64,000 nucleotides of DNA, taken from NCBI GenBank assembly GCA_050283925.1, contig JBNOAI010000006.1, positions 62,001 to 126,000 on the forward strand, given 5' to 3'. The stretch comes from ZC4RG25 sp023428365 (GTDB lineage Bacteria > Pseudomonadota > Alphaproteobacteria > Rhizobiales > Hyphomicrobiaceae). A program made the position numbers and the translations under genes. Within the stretch, counting starts at the first letter, position 1. Every line of letters starts with the position of its first letter. Shown here piece after piece: positions 1-7,965 of this stretch. A model generated the notes under the pieces. It worked only from the letters and a program-made list of their open reading frames with translations. It did not search any database and was not told the origin of the DNA.

Positions 1-608
1 TGCAGCAACGAAGTCTGCACCCACTGGCCCTTGCCGGTTCTCTCGCGATCCATCAAGGCGAGCAGGATACCTTGCGCGCAGAAGATGCCGGCCGTCAGAT
101 CCGCGATAGGAATGCCAACGCGCATCGGTCCATGTCCCGGTTCGCCAGTAATCGACATCAGCCCGCCCATGCCTTGCGCGATCTGGTCGAATCCAGGCCG
201 GTCGCGCAGCGGACCGTCCTGGCCGAAACCGGAGATCGAACCGTAGACGATGCGCGGATTGATTGCGCTGATCGCCGCGTAGTCGATGCCGAGCCGCGTC
301 TTCACATCCGGCCGGTAGTTTTCGACGATCACGTCGGCTTTGGCTGCGAGCCTCATGAAAATCTCGCGCCCCTGCGGATTTTTCAGATCCAGCGTCATCG
401 CCCGCTTATTGCGATGCAGATTCTGGAAATCCGAGCCGGCGCGCGGGCCGCCCATGCCGCCCTTGGGATCCGTGTCGGGCTCTTCGATCTTGATGACGTT
501 CGCGCCCCAATCGGCGAGTTGGCGCACGCAGGTCGGACCGGCACGCACGCGCGTCAGGTCGAGCACGGTGATATGTGAGAGGACATCGCTGGCGGGCTCG
601 AATGGCAT
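1..608 (-). CDS. CaiB/BaiF (class III) CoA-transferase, N-terminal part, cut by window edge
   Basis: Reading the minus strand from an ATG at 608 gives about 202 residues, starting MPFEPASDVLSHITVLDL, that stay open to the window edge. The segment has class III CoA-transferase hallmarks: VLDLTRVRAGPTCVRQLADW near the start, VIKIEEP, VIVENYRPD, a GSISGFGQ stretch, and PIADLTAGIF, whose Asp aligns with the catalytic aspartate of formyl-CoA transferase. These enzymes move CoA between carboxylic acids. The acyl substrate cannot be told from the sequence. The gene lies 162 bp downstream of dadA on the same strand. The C-terminal half is outside the window. Confidence 0.85.
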   Translation of the reverse strand, partial: MPFEPASDVLSHITVLDLTRVRAGPTCVRQLADWGANVIKIEEPDTDPKGGMGGPRAGSDFQNLHRNKRAMTLDLKNPQGREIFMRLAAKADVIVENYRPDVKTRLGIDYAAISAINPRIVYGSISGFGQDGPLRDRPGFDQIAQGMGGLMSITGEPGHGPMRVGIPIADLTAGIFCAQGILLALMDRERTGKGQWVQTSLL

Positions 609-770
609 GCAATCCTCGACGCGTGGTGATACGCCCTGGCTCGGGCGAAGAGCAGCGACCTGAATTGCTGGCATCGCGGGGACAGGGCTGTCAACACATT
701 GGCATGCTTCAGGCGCGACTGGTTGTGTCGCGCGATGCACGAGAACCGTCCAGGCCGGAGGTCGCAGCTG

Positions 771-2030
771 TTAGTTTGTCCCGTAACGGCAGAGAGCGAG
801 GTCAGCCGTGTCGATTTCCGGTTGATGCCCGGAGATGATGTCCGCAAGGACGCGACCTGAGCCGCACGACATGGTCCAGCCCAAAGTGCCGTGTCCAGTA
901 TTGAGGTAGAGATTGGAAATCGGCGTCGGCCCGATGACCGGCGTACCGTCGGGCGTCATCGGGCGCAGGCCGGACCAGAACATCGCCTCGCCCTGGTTTC
1001 CGGCACCGCCAAACAGATCTTCGACGGAATGGACCAGCGTCGCTTTGCGAGCCTCCGGAAGATCGTGGCTGAACCCGGCGATCTCCGCCATGCCGCCGAC
1101 GCGGATGCGATTTCCGAGACGCGTGATCGCGATTTTGTAGGTTTCATCCATGATGGTGGAGACCGGCGCGCGCGTCTCGTCCTGGATCGGAACCGTGATC
1201 GAGTAGCCTTTGACCGGGCAGACAGGAAGTTTGAGGCCGAGCGGCTTCAGCAACGCCGGTGAGTAGCTTGCCATGGCTGCAACGAAGACATCCGCTTCGA
1301 TCTCGCCCATGGATGTCGTAACGGCGCGGATGCGTTTGTTCTCCTGCAACAAACCCAGAATGTCGGTCTCGAAGTGGAACGTGACGCCCAGGGATTTGGC
1401 GAGTTCGTGAAGGGCCGACGTGAACTTGAAGCAGTCGCCGGTTTCGTCATTGGGCAGACGCAGACCGCCGACGATTTTATCGCGCGCGTTCGCCAGGCCT
1501 GGCTCGACGGCCACGCAGCCGTCGACATCGAGCACTTCGAATGGAACGCCGTCGGACTGCAGCACCGCGATGTCTTTGCTGATGCCGTCGAATTGCTGCT
1601 GCGTCCGGAAAACCTGAAGAGTGCCCTGAGTGCGATGATCATAGGCGATGCCGGTTTCGGCCCGCAGATCGATCAGGCAGGAGCGGCTGTATTCGGCAAT
1701 ACGAACCATGCGCCCTTTGTTCACCGCATATCGTGCGGAAGTGCAATTGCGCAGCATGGCCAAAAGCCAGCCCCACGATGCGGCCGCGGCCACCGGGCGG
1801 ATGATCAACGGCGCGTGCTTCATGAACAGCCATTTCATGGCCTTCATGGGAATACCCGGCGCCGCCCACGGTGAGGAGTATCCGGGAGAGACTTCGCCGG
1901 CGTTGGCGAAACTCGTCTCAAGTGCGGGGCCGGGCTGGCGATCGACAACGACAACCTCGTGCCCGGCCTTCGCGAGATAATATGCGGAGGTGACGCCGAT
2001 AACGCCTGAGCCCAGGATGCAAACTTTCAT
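771..2030 (-). CDS. dadA: D-amino acid dehydrogenase, FAD-dependent
   Basis: A 419-residue flavoprotein with the GSGVIG dinucleotide-binding motif at residues 7-12 and an acidic residue ending the second strand (VVVVDRQ). It continues with SFANAGEVSPGYSSPWA, typical of DadA, and ends with the FAD-contact region GHGTLGWTMSCGSGRVLAD. DadA oxidatively deaminates D-alanine and other D-amino acids to 2-oxo acids at the inner membrane, passing electrons to the respiratory chain. Its ATG overlaps the alr stop by 4 bp, so the two are translationally coupled. Together they turn L-alanine into pyruvate. The length matches the family (about 415-430). Confidence 0.93.
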   Translation of the reverse strand: MKVCILGSGVIGVTSAYYLAKAGHEVVVVDRQPGPALETSFANAGEVSPGYSSPWAAPGIPMKAMKWLFMKHAPLIIRPVAAAASWGWLLAMLRNCTSARYAVNKGRMVRIAEYSRSCLIDLRAETGIAYDHRTQGTLQVFRTQQQFDGISKDIAVLQSDGVPFEVLDVDGCVAVEPGLANARDKIVGGLRLPNDETGDCFKFTSALHELAKSLGVTFHFETDILGLLQENKRIRAVTTSMGEIEADVFVAAMASYSPALLKPLGLKLPVCPVKGYSITVPIQDETRAPVSTIMDETYKIAITRLGNRIRVGGMAEIAGFSHDLPEARKATLVHSVEDLFGGAGNQGEAMFWSGLRPMTPDGTPVIGPTPISNLYLNTGHGTLGWTMSCGSGRVLADIISGHQPEIDTADLALCRYGTN

Positions 2031-3184
2031 GCTCGTCTCGCAGGAGAGGGATCGCCGGGCGTGGCATCGACGTAGCGGCGTCGATAGCGGCGGCCCAGTC
2101 TGGTGAGGATTTCGTAGGAGATTGTGCCGGCGTCGCTGGCCAGCATTTCAAGTGTCTGGTGTGGACCGATGATTTCGACGATGTCGCCGAGTTTCAGCGT
2201 TTCCGGCGGCAACGCCGAGATGTCGATGGTCATGCTGTCCATGGAGACGCGCCCCACGATCGGCAGCCGCACTCCGTTGTAGTAGGCAGCGCCGTTGTCG
2301 CTCAGACTGCGCGGCAGACCGTCGGCATAACCGGCGCTGATCGTCGCCAGACGCATTTGCCGGCGCGCCGTATATGTTCCGCCGTAGCCGACACGCGTGC
2401 CCGCCGGAACCGTGCGCGTCTGGACAACTGCAACGCCGAGGCTGACCACCGGCTGCATGGGATTTGTACCGGCACTCGACGGAGCAGCGCCGTAGAGTGC
2501 AACGCCGGGGCGTACCAGCTGCCCGTGATAGGTGTTCGTCAGAAAGATGCCGCCGGAATTCGCGAAGCACATGGGAGCATCAGGAAACTCGGCGATGAGC
2601 TCCGCCATGCGCCCGAATTGTTCGGCATTCTGCGTATTATCGGGTTCGTCCGCTGAGGCCAGATGGCTCATGACGAACAGGACATCGATGCCCGACAACA
2701 GCGAACGGTCAGCCAGAAGCTGCGAGATCTCCGGGTCGGACAAACCGAGCCGGGACATCCCCGTGTCGAACTGAAGGATACCCGGCAGCGTACGTCCTGA
2801 GTTTGCCGCAACGGCCGCCCAATTCGCAACCTGCTCCAACGAATTGAGGACAGGTACGATACCCTCGCTCGCTGCAATGGCCTCTTCGCCGGGCAGCAGC
2901 CCATTGAGGACGAAGATCCGCGCGTCATCGGCGAGGCAGCCCTTCAGAGAGAGAGCCTCATCGAAATGAGCGACAAAGAGCTCGCGGCAACCCGCGCTGT
3001 AGAGGACAGGAGCAACACGCTGCGCGTCGAGGCCATAGGCGTCCGCCTTGACGACGCCGGCGACACGAGCAGGGGCCGCACGTTCGCGCAGAAGAAGATA
3101 GTTCCGGCGTAACGCTCCAAGATCGATCGTCAGATAGCCTGACGCGTTCTGACGCTCCGGGTATTCGCTGCTTTCGACCTGCAT
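2027..3184 (-). CDS. alr: alanine racemase (catabolic, dadX-type)
   Basis: A 385-residue PLP enzyme of fold type III. The PLP lysine is K46 in VVKADAYG, and the catalytic tyrosine is Y267 in RVGYGGTYTA. VRPGVALYGAAP and GRVSMDSMTIDIS are also characteristic. It interconverts L- and D-alanine. It is the first gene of an alr-dadA unit with a 4-bp overlap, and an Lrp-type regulator is divergent upstream, which suggests the catabolic (DadX) rather than the essential cell-wall isozyme. A second racemase elsewhere in the genome cannot be excluded. Confidence 0.92.
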   Translation of the reverse strand: MQVESSEYPERQNASGYLTIDLGALRRNYLLLRERAAPARVAGVVKADAYGLDAQRVAPVLYSAGCRELFVAHFDEALSLKGCLADDARIFVLNGLLPGEEAIAASEGIVPVLNSLEQVANWAAVAANSGRTLPGILQFDTGMSRLGLSDPEISQLLADRSLLSGIDVLFVMSHLASADEPDNTQNAEQFGRMAELIAEFPDAPMCFANSGGIFLTNTYHGQLVRPGVALYGAAPSSAGTNPMQPVVSLGVAVVQTRTVPAGTRVGYGGTYTARRQMRLATISAGYADGLPRSLSDNGAAYYNGVRLPIVGRVSMDSMTIDISALPPETLKLGDIVEIIGPHQTLEMLASDAGTISYEILTRLGRRYRRRYVDATPGDPSPARRA

Positions 3185-3383
3185 GAGTTCAACCCACAGT
3201 ATTTAGGTCGAAGGTATCGCAATCATCGAGCAATATTCACGCGATCTAACGCATATCATTGTGTTGAAGCAGATCTAGGCGATATATACTTGTGATAAAT
3301 GCATGAAATGTGCGTCAGCTTTCAGCGTTGCGTGTCGACAGCGCGTCTGAGTCCCAGGAGCCTCCTCAGGTGGAGAATTTTGT
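3185..3383. promoter_or_regulatory. divergent control region alr-dadA / lrp
   Basis: About 200 bp separates the divergent starts of alr and the Lrp-type gene. It is clearly AT-richer than its surroundings, around 3225-3300 (runs such as GCGATATATACTTGTGATAAATG). Lrp/AsnC regulators usually bind such shared regions and respond to the amino acid consumed by the target operon. No exact operator can be assigned by eye. Confidence 0.5.
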
Positions 3384-3848
3384 GTGGCAGATCTTGACGC
3401 CATCGACCGCCATATCATTCGGCTGCTGAGGCTGAATGCGCGCGCCAGCAACACCAAGCTGGCAGCTCAGGTGGGGCTTTCGCCTTCTGCCTGTCTGCGT
3501 CGGATCCAGCAGCTTGAGCAATCGGGCGTGCTGCGGGGGTACACCGCGCTGGTCGGTTCCGCGAGCGATGCGCCACTCATATCCGTCATCGTCAACATCA
3601 CGCTGGAACGGCAAACCGGGACTTACCTCGAACGCTTCGAGCGCGAGGTCCGCAAGCATCCCGAGATTCAGCAATGCTATCTGATGACCGGCGGTGCCGA
3701 CTATTTCATCCGCGTTGAGGTCGAAAGCCACGCCGATTTCGAGCGCATCCATAGGGATGTGTTGTCGACGCTGCCGGGCGTGCTGCGGATACACTCGAGT
3801 TTCACGATCCGCGATGTCCTCATGGCGCGCTCTGTCGGTAAGGGTTGA
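3384..3848 (+). CDS. Lrp/AsnC family transcriptional regulator, probable regulator of alr-dadA
   Basis: A 154-residue protein with an N-terminal winged helix-turn-helix (residues about 5-60; LDAIDRHIIRLLRLNARASN, then LAAQVGLSPSACLRRIQQLE) and a C-terminal RAM/AsnC ligand-binding domain (VNITLERQTG, QCYLMTGGADYFIRVEV). Size and architecture match Lrp-family regulators such as DadR. It is divergent from alr-dadA, so control of D-alanine catabolism is a strong contextual inference. The ATG read here may be preceded by an in-frame GTG a few bases upstream. Confidence 0.9.
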   Translation: MADLDAIDRHIIRLLRLNARASNTKLAAQVGLSPSACLRRIQQLEQSGVLRGYTALVGSASDAPLISVIVNITLERQTGTYLERFEREVRKHPEIQQCYLMTGGADYFIRVEVESHADFERIHRDVLSTLPGVLRIHSSFTIRDVLMARSVGKG

Positions 3849-3863
3849 ACTCTTCCGGAGGGA

Positions 3864-4688
3864 TCACGCCGTCGGAGGTGGCAGCTTAGGCGTCTCGGGC
3901 TCCTCGCCGGAAGATCCGATCTCCGACCAGATCAGCCCTTTGTAGTTGAAACCATCTTCGAGCGTCGGCTTGATGATCTTGAAGTATGGCGACAAGTCGA
4001 AGTCGGCCGGCGCATACAGACTGTGATGACGGATGTGCAGGATTTCCCTGCGCCTCTGCCGCGCGAGGCCGTTCGTCTGTGACTTGATCCGCTCGACGCG
4101 TGGCAAGATCGGGTAACGGACACGCCCAAATGCTTCCGCGATCAGCGTCGAACAGATCGCCCGTGTCGGTTCGCCCGAGCCAAGCGCGATCATGCGCCGC
4201 CGCCACCGCGCCGGAACAGGGGGCGTGGGCAAAAAATAGCGGACGAGATCGACGATGTTGCGCATGTCATACTTGGTTCCGATGCGGGACATCATGAACT
4301 CGATGACCTCTTCGCGGTCGTCCTGCGTGAGACCGACCGGCCGACAGATGCGCGTGTGATACTGCTCGTATTTCGACAGCGGGACAGCAACGCAGCCCTC
4401 TCCGACATCGACCTCGATCAGCATGTGCGGGTCCATCTGCGACGTCTTCGGATCAAGCGCATCACCGATGTAGAGGGCGGCGTGAGACCAGGTCGACTGC
4501 GTCAGATATTTGATGGCGGCGGAAAACTTGCTGCCGCCTGCCACCAGCACAACATCGCCAGGACGCAGCGCACGTCTGAGCATGGCCGGTTCCGTCGGAA
4601 CGGTTGGACCTTCGGCCGGCTGCTCTCGCTGCAGCGATCGCGTGAGGCGATGACCGATCCAATCGAGCGATGAGTTGAAGAAGGACAC
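3864..4688 (-). CDS. YiiX/YebB-like permuted NlpC/P60 (papain-fold) hydrolase
   Basis: The open frame extends to 4895, but its first 69 residues run through a REP palindrome (HPGAGRD-type translation), so the GTG at 4688 is preferred, giving 274 residues. SHAALYIGD provides the His, LIEVDVGEG an acidic residue, and RAICSTLIAEAF the Cys, in the His-before-Cys order of circularly permuted papain-like amidases (YiiX/YaeF, LRAT-like). GDVVLVAG and STWSHAALYIG are typical of this group. The natural substrate is unknown for most members. No signal peptide is visible from the chosen start. The gene ends 15 bp from the convergent lrp gene. Confidence 0.7.
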   Translation of the reverse strand: MSFFNSSLDWIGHRLTRSLQREQPAEGPTVPTEPAMLRRALRPGDVVLVAGGSKFSAAIKYLTQSTWSHAALYIGDALDPKTSQMDPHMLIEVDVGEGCVAVPLSKYEQYHTRICRPVGLTQDDREEVIEFMMSRIGTKYDMRNIVDLVRYFLPTPPVPARWRRRMIALGSGEPTRAICSTLIAEAFGRVRYPILPRVERIKSQTNGLARQRRREILHIRHHSLYAPADFDLSPYFKIIKPTLEDGFNYKGLIWSEIGSSGEEPETPKLPPPTA

Positions 4689-4841
4689 AGGCTTGCGGTC
4701 TGAAATTTGATCCTGGAAACAGATTGGCAGATTCGTGCGGCACGATTTAGCAGCCAAGCGCGCGGTTGCGCCATAGCACGAGGGGACGCGGGGGTGATCG
4801 GCTAGTGTGCTGGACTGCAGCCGATGTCGTATGGGGAGAAA

Positions 4842-4930
4842 CCACGGGAGATCCCGGCCTGCGCCGGGATGACGGAAGCGGTGATGAACAACCAACTACA
4901 GTTATGCCGGCGAAGGCCGGCACCCACGGT
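4842..4930. repeat. head-to-head pair of REP-like palindromes
   Basis: Two imperfect palindromes lie about 25 bp apart. The first has the core ATCCCGGCCTGCGCCGGGAT at 4851-4870, flanked by GGAG and GACGG; the second has GCCGGCGAAGGCCGGC at 4905-4920. This is the arrangement of extragenic palindromic repeats common in Hyphomicrobiales. Translated, they give HPGAGRD-type peptides and create false N-terminal extensions of neighbouring ORFs. A related pair lies at 16446-16534. Confidence 0.75.
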
Positions 4931-4982
4931 CAGTTGATCGTGTGCGACAGCCTACGGGTTGGTGGCCCGCGCAACGCAACAC

Positions 4983-5017
4983 GAGGCCGTAACTCAATAT
5001 TGAGCTTGCGCGGCCTC
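4983..5017 (-). terminator. possible terminator hairpin downstream of ssb
   Basis: Just 3' of the ssb stop, GAGGCCG (4983-4989) pairs with CGGCCTC (5011-5017), enclosing the perfect 12-bp palindrome CTCAATATTGAG (4993-5004). It lies at the expected place for ending ssb transcription, but no clear U-run follows, so the call is tentative. Confidence 0.45.
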
Positions 5018-5041
5018 CGCCCCAGCTAAGCGGGCGCGGAA

Positions 5042-5575
5042 TTAGAACGGAATCTCGTCATCCAGCGGCTTGTCGAAGCTCTTGCCGCCACCGCCCGATG
5101 ACCGGCCGCCGCCGCTGCTGCCACCGCCGCCGCTGCGGCGCGGGGGCTCGTCGTAGCCGCCGAAGCCAGCATCTCCGCCGTAATCGGCCTGTCCGCCTTC
5201 CTGCATGCCGCCACCCGCACCCGCGCGGCCATCGAGCATCGTGAGGGTGCCGTTGAAGCCCTGTAGAACAACCTCGGTCGAGTAGCGGTCCTGGCCCTGC
5301 TGGTCTTGCCACTTGCGGGTCTGCAGCGCACCTTCGATGTAAACCTTGGAGCCCTTGCGCAGGTACTGTTCGACGACCTTGCACAGGTTCTCGTTGAACA
5401 CCACGACCGAATGCCATTCGGTCTTCTCGCGGCGCTCGCCGCTGGACTTGTCACGCCACGTCTCGCTGGTGGCAATTCTGAGGTTGGCAATCGGCCGCCC
5501 GTCCTGCGTGCGGCGGATCTCAGGATCCCTGCCGAGATTTCCGACCAGGATCACCTTGTTCACCGAACCAGCCAT
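5042..5575 (-). CDS. ssb: single-stranded DNA-binding protein
   Basis: A 177-residue SSB. The OB-fold occupies residues about 1-110 (AGSVNKVILVGNLGRDPEIR, TEWHSVVVFNE, YLRKGSKVYIEGALQTRKW), followed by a Gly/Ser-rich flexible tail and the acidic tip DDEIPF that recruits repair proteins. The ATG at 5575 is chosen because AGGAG sits 6 bp upstream; the frame could extend two codons to a TTG. SSB coats single-stranded DNA in replication, recombination and repair. A perfect alphaproteobacterial LexA box lies about 145 bp upstream, pointing to SOS induction. Confidence 0.95.
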   Translation of the reverse strand: MAGSVNKVILVGNLGRDPEIRRTQDGRPIANLRIATSETWRDKSSGERREKTEWHSVVVFNENLCKVVEQYLRKGSKVYIEGALQTRKWQDQQGQDRYSTEVVLQGFNGTLTMLDGRAGAGGGMQEGGQADYGGDAGFGGYDEPPRRSGGGGSSGGGRSSGGGGKSFDKPLDDEIPF

Positions 5576-5717
5576 CTTCAACTCCTGTGTTCTGCCGCCG
5601 ACAGATGCGGTGCGGCGCCGCCTTCGCCCTGGATGCCCGATTCACGTTGCATCAGCCTACCCAAGAACGGTGGCCGAGTGATGTTGTCCACGACTCGATC
5701 AGCCGACAGTGCGGAAT

Positions 5718-5732
5718 GTTCTCTCTATGTTC
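5718..5732 (-). promoter_or_regulatory. LexA (SOS) box upstream of ssb
   Basis: The sequence GTTCTCTCTATGTTC is an exact match to GTTC-N7-GTTC, the direct-repeat LexA operator known in Alphaproteobacteria. It lies about 145 bp upstream of the ssb start codon, in the gap between ssb and the 3-kb-long membrane gene region. ssb is a recognised SOS gene in this class, so the site is credible. Confidence 0.8.
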
Positions 5733-5777
5733 CAATCTAATGCAGAGGTGCTGCCAGTTCAAGCGCTCTCTGGCTAC

Positions 5778-7841
5778 TCAGTTCCCGCGCACGTTGTCGA
5801 CAGCCAGCGTGAGCTCCTGCATCGGCTTTATCGAAACCGTCTTTGATGCCGGGCAGTCGGCGGCCTTCAGACGGTCATGCAACACGAGCATGTCACCGCG
5901 GAACTCAGGCGCCTGGGCGCGATTAGCGATTCCAGTCGCCACGCCGCCATTGGACCAGCGCGATCGGCACATTAATCGGGTCAAATGTGCAGTCAGGACA
6001 ACGCCGTAGTCGACGGGCAGAGCCGATTGCGTGGTGGCATAAGTCTGCCAGACCCGCAGCTCGCTCGCGTTCGCCCAGGCCCGACTGCGGGCTTCATCGG
6101 TGATTGGCTGCAGCGCATCCCTGACTTGCTGCCGTAAGCGAAAATTCTCGATCTTGTTGATCATGGCCGTCAGCGCCGCCTGCTCCCCGGCGTCCGGTGG
6201 GGCGATGACGAGCGCGCTCAGGTCCGCGAGGCTGAGGCTCGTCTCAGGCGGTGGCAGGGTCTCCCATATGGTGGCGCTGCGCAGATCGGAGGCCAGTAGC
6301 TTGGCGCCGGTAAGATCCGCGCCCGCCAGCCGGGTATTGCGCAGATCAGCACCTTCCAGATCAGCGTCGCGCAAAACCGCCGCTTGCAGGGACGCGTGCG
6401 TGAGCGTGACGGCTTGCATCCCGGCGCTTGAGAAATCGGCGAACTGGGCGTTCGCGCCAGTGAGATCAGCACCCTGCAAAGATGCGATCAGGAAGTTGGC
6501 GGCTTGCATCTGGACGCCGCCGGTCATATCGGCTTTTTCCAGATGGGCGCCCGAGAAATTGGCGCCGACCAACAAGGCATAGGGCAGTTCCGCCCCTTGC
6601 AAGTCTGCTTCCTCTAATGTCGCGCGGCGCAGGTCCACGCCCGCCATCCGTGCGCCGGTCAGCTTGGCGCGGGTGAAGTTGGCGCGGCGGGCGTTGACGC
6701 AACGCGCGATGTCGCGATCCTCGCTGAGGATCAGCTCGGAGACATCGGCGCACTGCAGACGCGTTGAACTCAAATCCGCGCCGATGAAACTGGCGCCTTC
6801 GAGATCCGCTCCTGTCAGATCCGCGCGATGCAGATCGGTGCGATCGAGGCGCGCGTAGCGCAGATCGCGTCCGCGCAAACTGATGGTCGCGTCGTCCGCG
6901 GACGATCTGCGCGGCGTGCGACCAGCGACCAGATCCTGATCGGTTACGACAAGATTGCGATGGAAGATGCCCCATAGCGAGCCATCGGTTTGCCCAACAA
7001 CGTAGGGCATGACAAAGCCCATGGTCACGCGCTGGCGGCGTTCATCGGCGTTGCTGTCGGGTTGCGGCAGGATCGTGCGCGAGATCCGGTCCATTTTCTC
7101 GCCCGGCACCGTCGCGATGAAGAAGGAGAAGAAGGCGACCGCTGCAAGCACGCCGGAAGTGACCGTAAAGCTCATCGGGTGCTGCACGGTTGTGCGCCAG
7201 AATGCTTTGAAGAACGAAGCTTCGGTGCGCATCAGGAAGATGCCGATCAACACCAGCATCAGGATGTCTAAGCTGAGCGCGACCCGATGCGTCCAGGTGA
7301 TGACCACGTCGTGATAGGGCAGGAATGAAATCTGGATGAACAACAGCAGCACGACCGGGATCACGACCAAGGTGAGCCACGACATGCCGTGCAGGAACAA
7401 ACTCATCACGCTGCTGCGATGCGGACCGGCGATGGCCTGCACGAAGAAGAAGTTGTGCAATTCGAGCCGCAGCGGATGCGTACGCCGGTCACTGACTTCG
7501 AGTGCGCGGACGGCGGTATCGAACTCCAGCGTCTTGCGCGCCAGAAGCACGAGCTGTGAAATCAGCCCAAGGTGAAACAGAACCAGCAGGATCGCCGCGA
7601 ACCGGAAAAAGTGCGTGAGCTGGATATTGACCTGGAGGATCGGCAGAGTGACAGGCGTTTCAAGGAGTAAGTCTCGGTGCGTAACCCCGGCGACCGCCAC
7701 CATCAGATAGGCCATGAGACCGATGAAGATCAGCCATGCTGTATGCGAGGTATCGCTCGAGTTGTTGACAGCCTCCAGCAGACTGTAAGGATTGACGGGC
7801 GTCTCGTTGTCCGCCGCGGCTCGAGCAGTCTCCGGCATCAA
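5778..7841 (-). CDS. membrane-anchored pentapeptide-repeat protein
   Basis: A 687-residue protein. The N-terminal third has about five or six hydrophobic segments (LIFIGLMAYLMVAVAGV, FFRFAAILLVLFHLGLI, WLTLVVIPVVLLLFIQI, LDILMLVLIGIFLM, VLAAVAFFSFFIATVPG). It is followed by a long run of A(D/N)LXX pentapeptide repeats, roughly residues 325-530 (YARLDRTDLHRADLTGADLE, DLSSTRLQCADVS and so on), which should fold into a right-handed quadrilateral beta-helix. The last 130 residues are a separate segment with few repeats. Pentapeptide proteins can mimic DNA or act as scaffolds; here the membrane anchor suggests a scaffold role. No specific function is known to me. It stands alone, divergent from the FAD oxidoreductase. 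Confidence 0.85.
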   Translation of the reverse strand: MMPETARAAADNETPVNPYSLLEAVNNSSDTSHTAWLIFIGLMAYLMVAVAGVTHRDLLLETPVTLPILQVNIQLTHFFRFAAILLVLFHLGLISQLVLLARKTLEFDTAVRALEVSDRRTHPLRLELHNFFFVQAIAGPHRSSVMSLFLHGMSWLTLVVIPVVLLLFIQISFLPYHDVVITWTHRVALSLDILMLVLIGIFLMRTEASFFKAFWRTTVQHPMSFTVTSGVLAAVAFFSFFIATVPGEKMDRISRTILPQPDSNADERRQRVTMGFVMPYVVGQTDGSLWGIFHRNLVVTDQDLVAGRTPRRSSADDATISLRGRDLRYARLDRTDLHRADLTGADLEGASFIGADLSSTRLQCADVSELILSEDRDIARCVNARRANFTRAKLTGARMAGVDLRRATLEEADLQGAELPYALLVGANFSGAHLEKADMTGGVQMQAANFLIASLQGADLTGANAQFADFSSAGMQAVTLTHASLQAAVLRDADLEGADLRNTRLAGADLTGAKLLASDLRSATIWETLPPPETSLSLADLSALVIAPPDAGEQAALTAMINKIENFRLRQQVRDALQPITDEARSRAWANASELRVWQTYATTQSALPVDYGVVLTAHLTRLMCRSRWSNGGVATGIANRAQAPEFRGDMLVLHDRLKAADCPASKTVSIKPMQELTLAVDNVRGN

Positions 7842-7965
7842 CGCCCCCCAACTTCACACACGCCTTGAAATGCGCAGACCATAGCGGAGAATGTGTGGCA
7901 ACGGGGCAACTGAGGGCAGCAGATGCAACGTTGGCGGACTGTCGCGAATAGGTGCAGGTCGGAGA

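Noticed and set aside
4689..4895. N-terminal extension of the YiiX-like protein beginning MVVHHRFRHPGAGRDLPW
   Set aside because: It is the translation of a REP palindrome; the conserved protein begins later.
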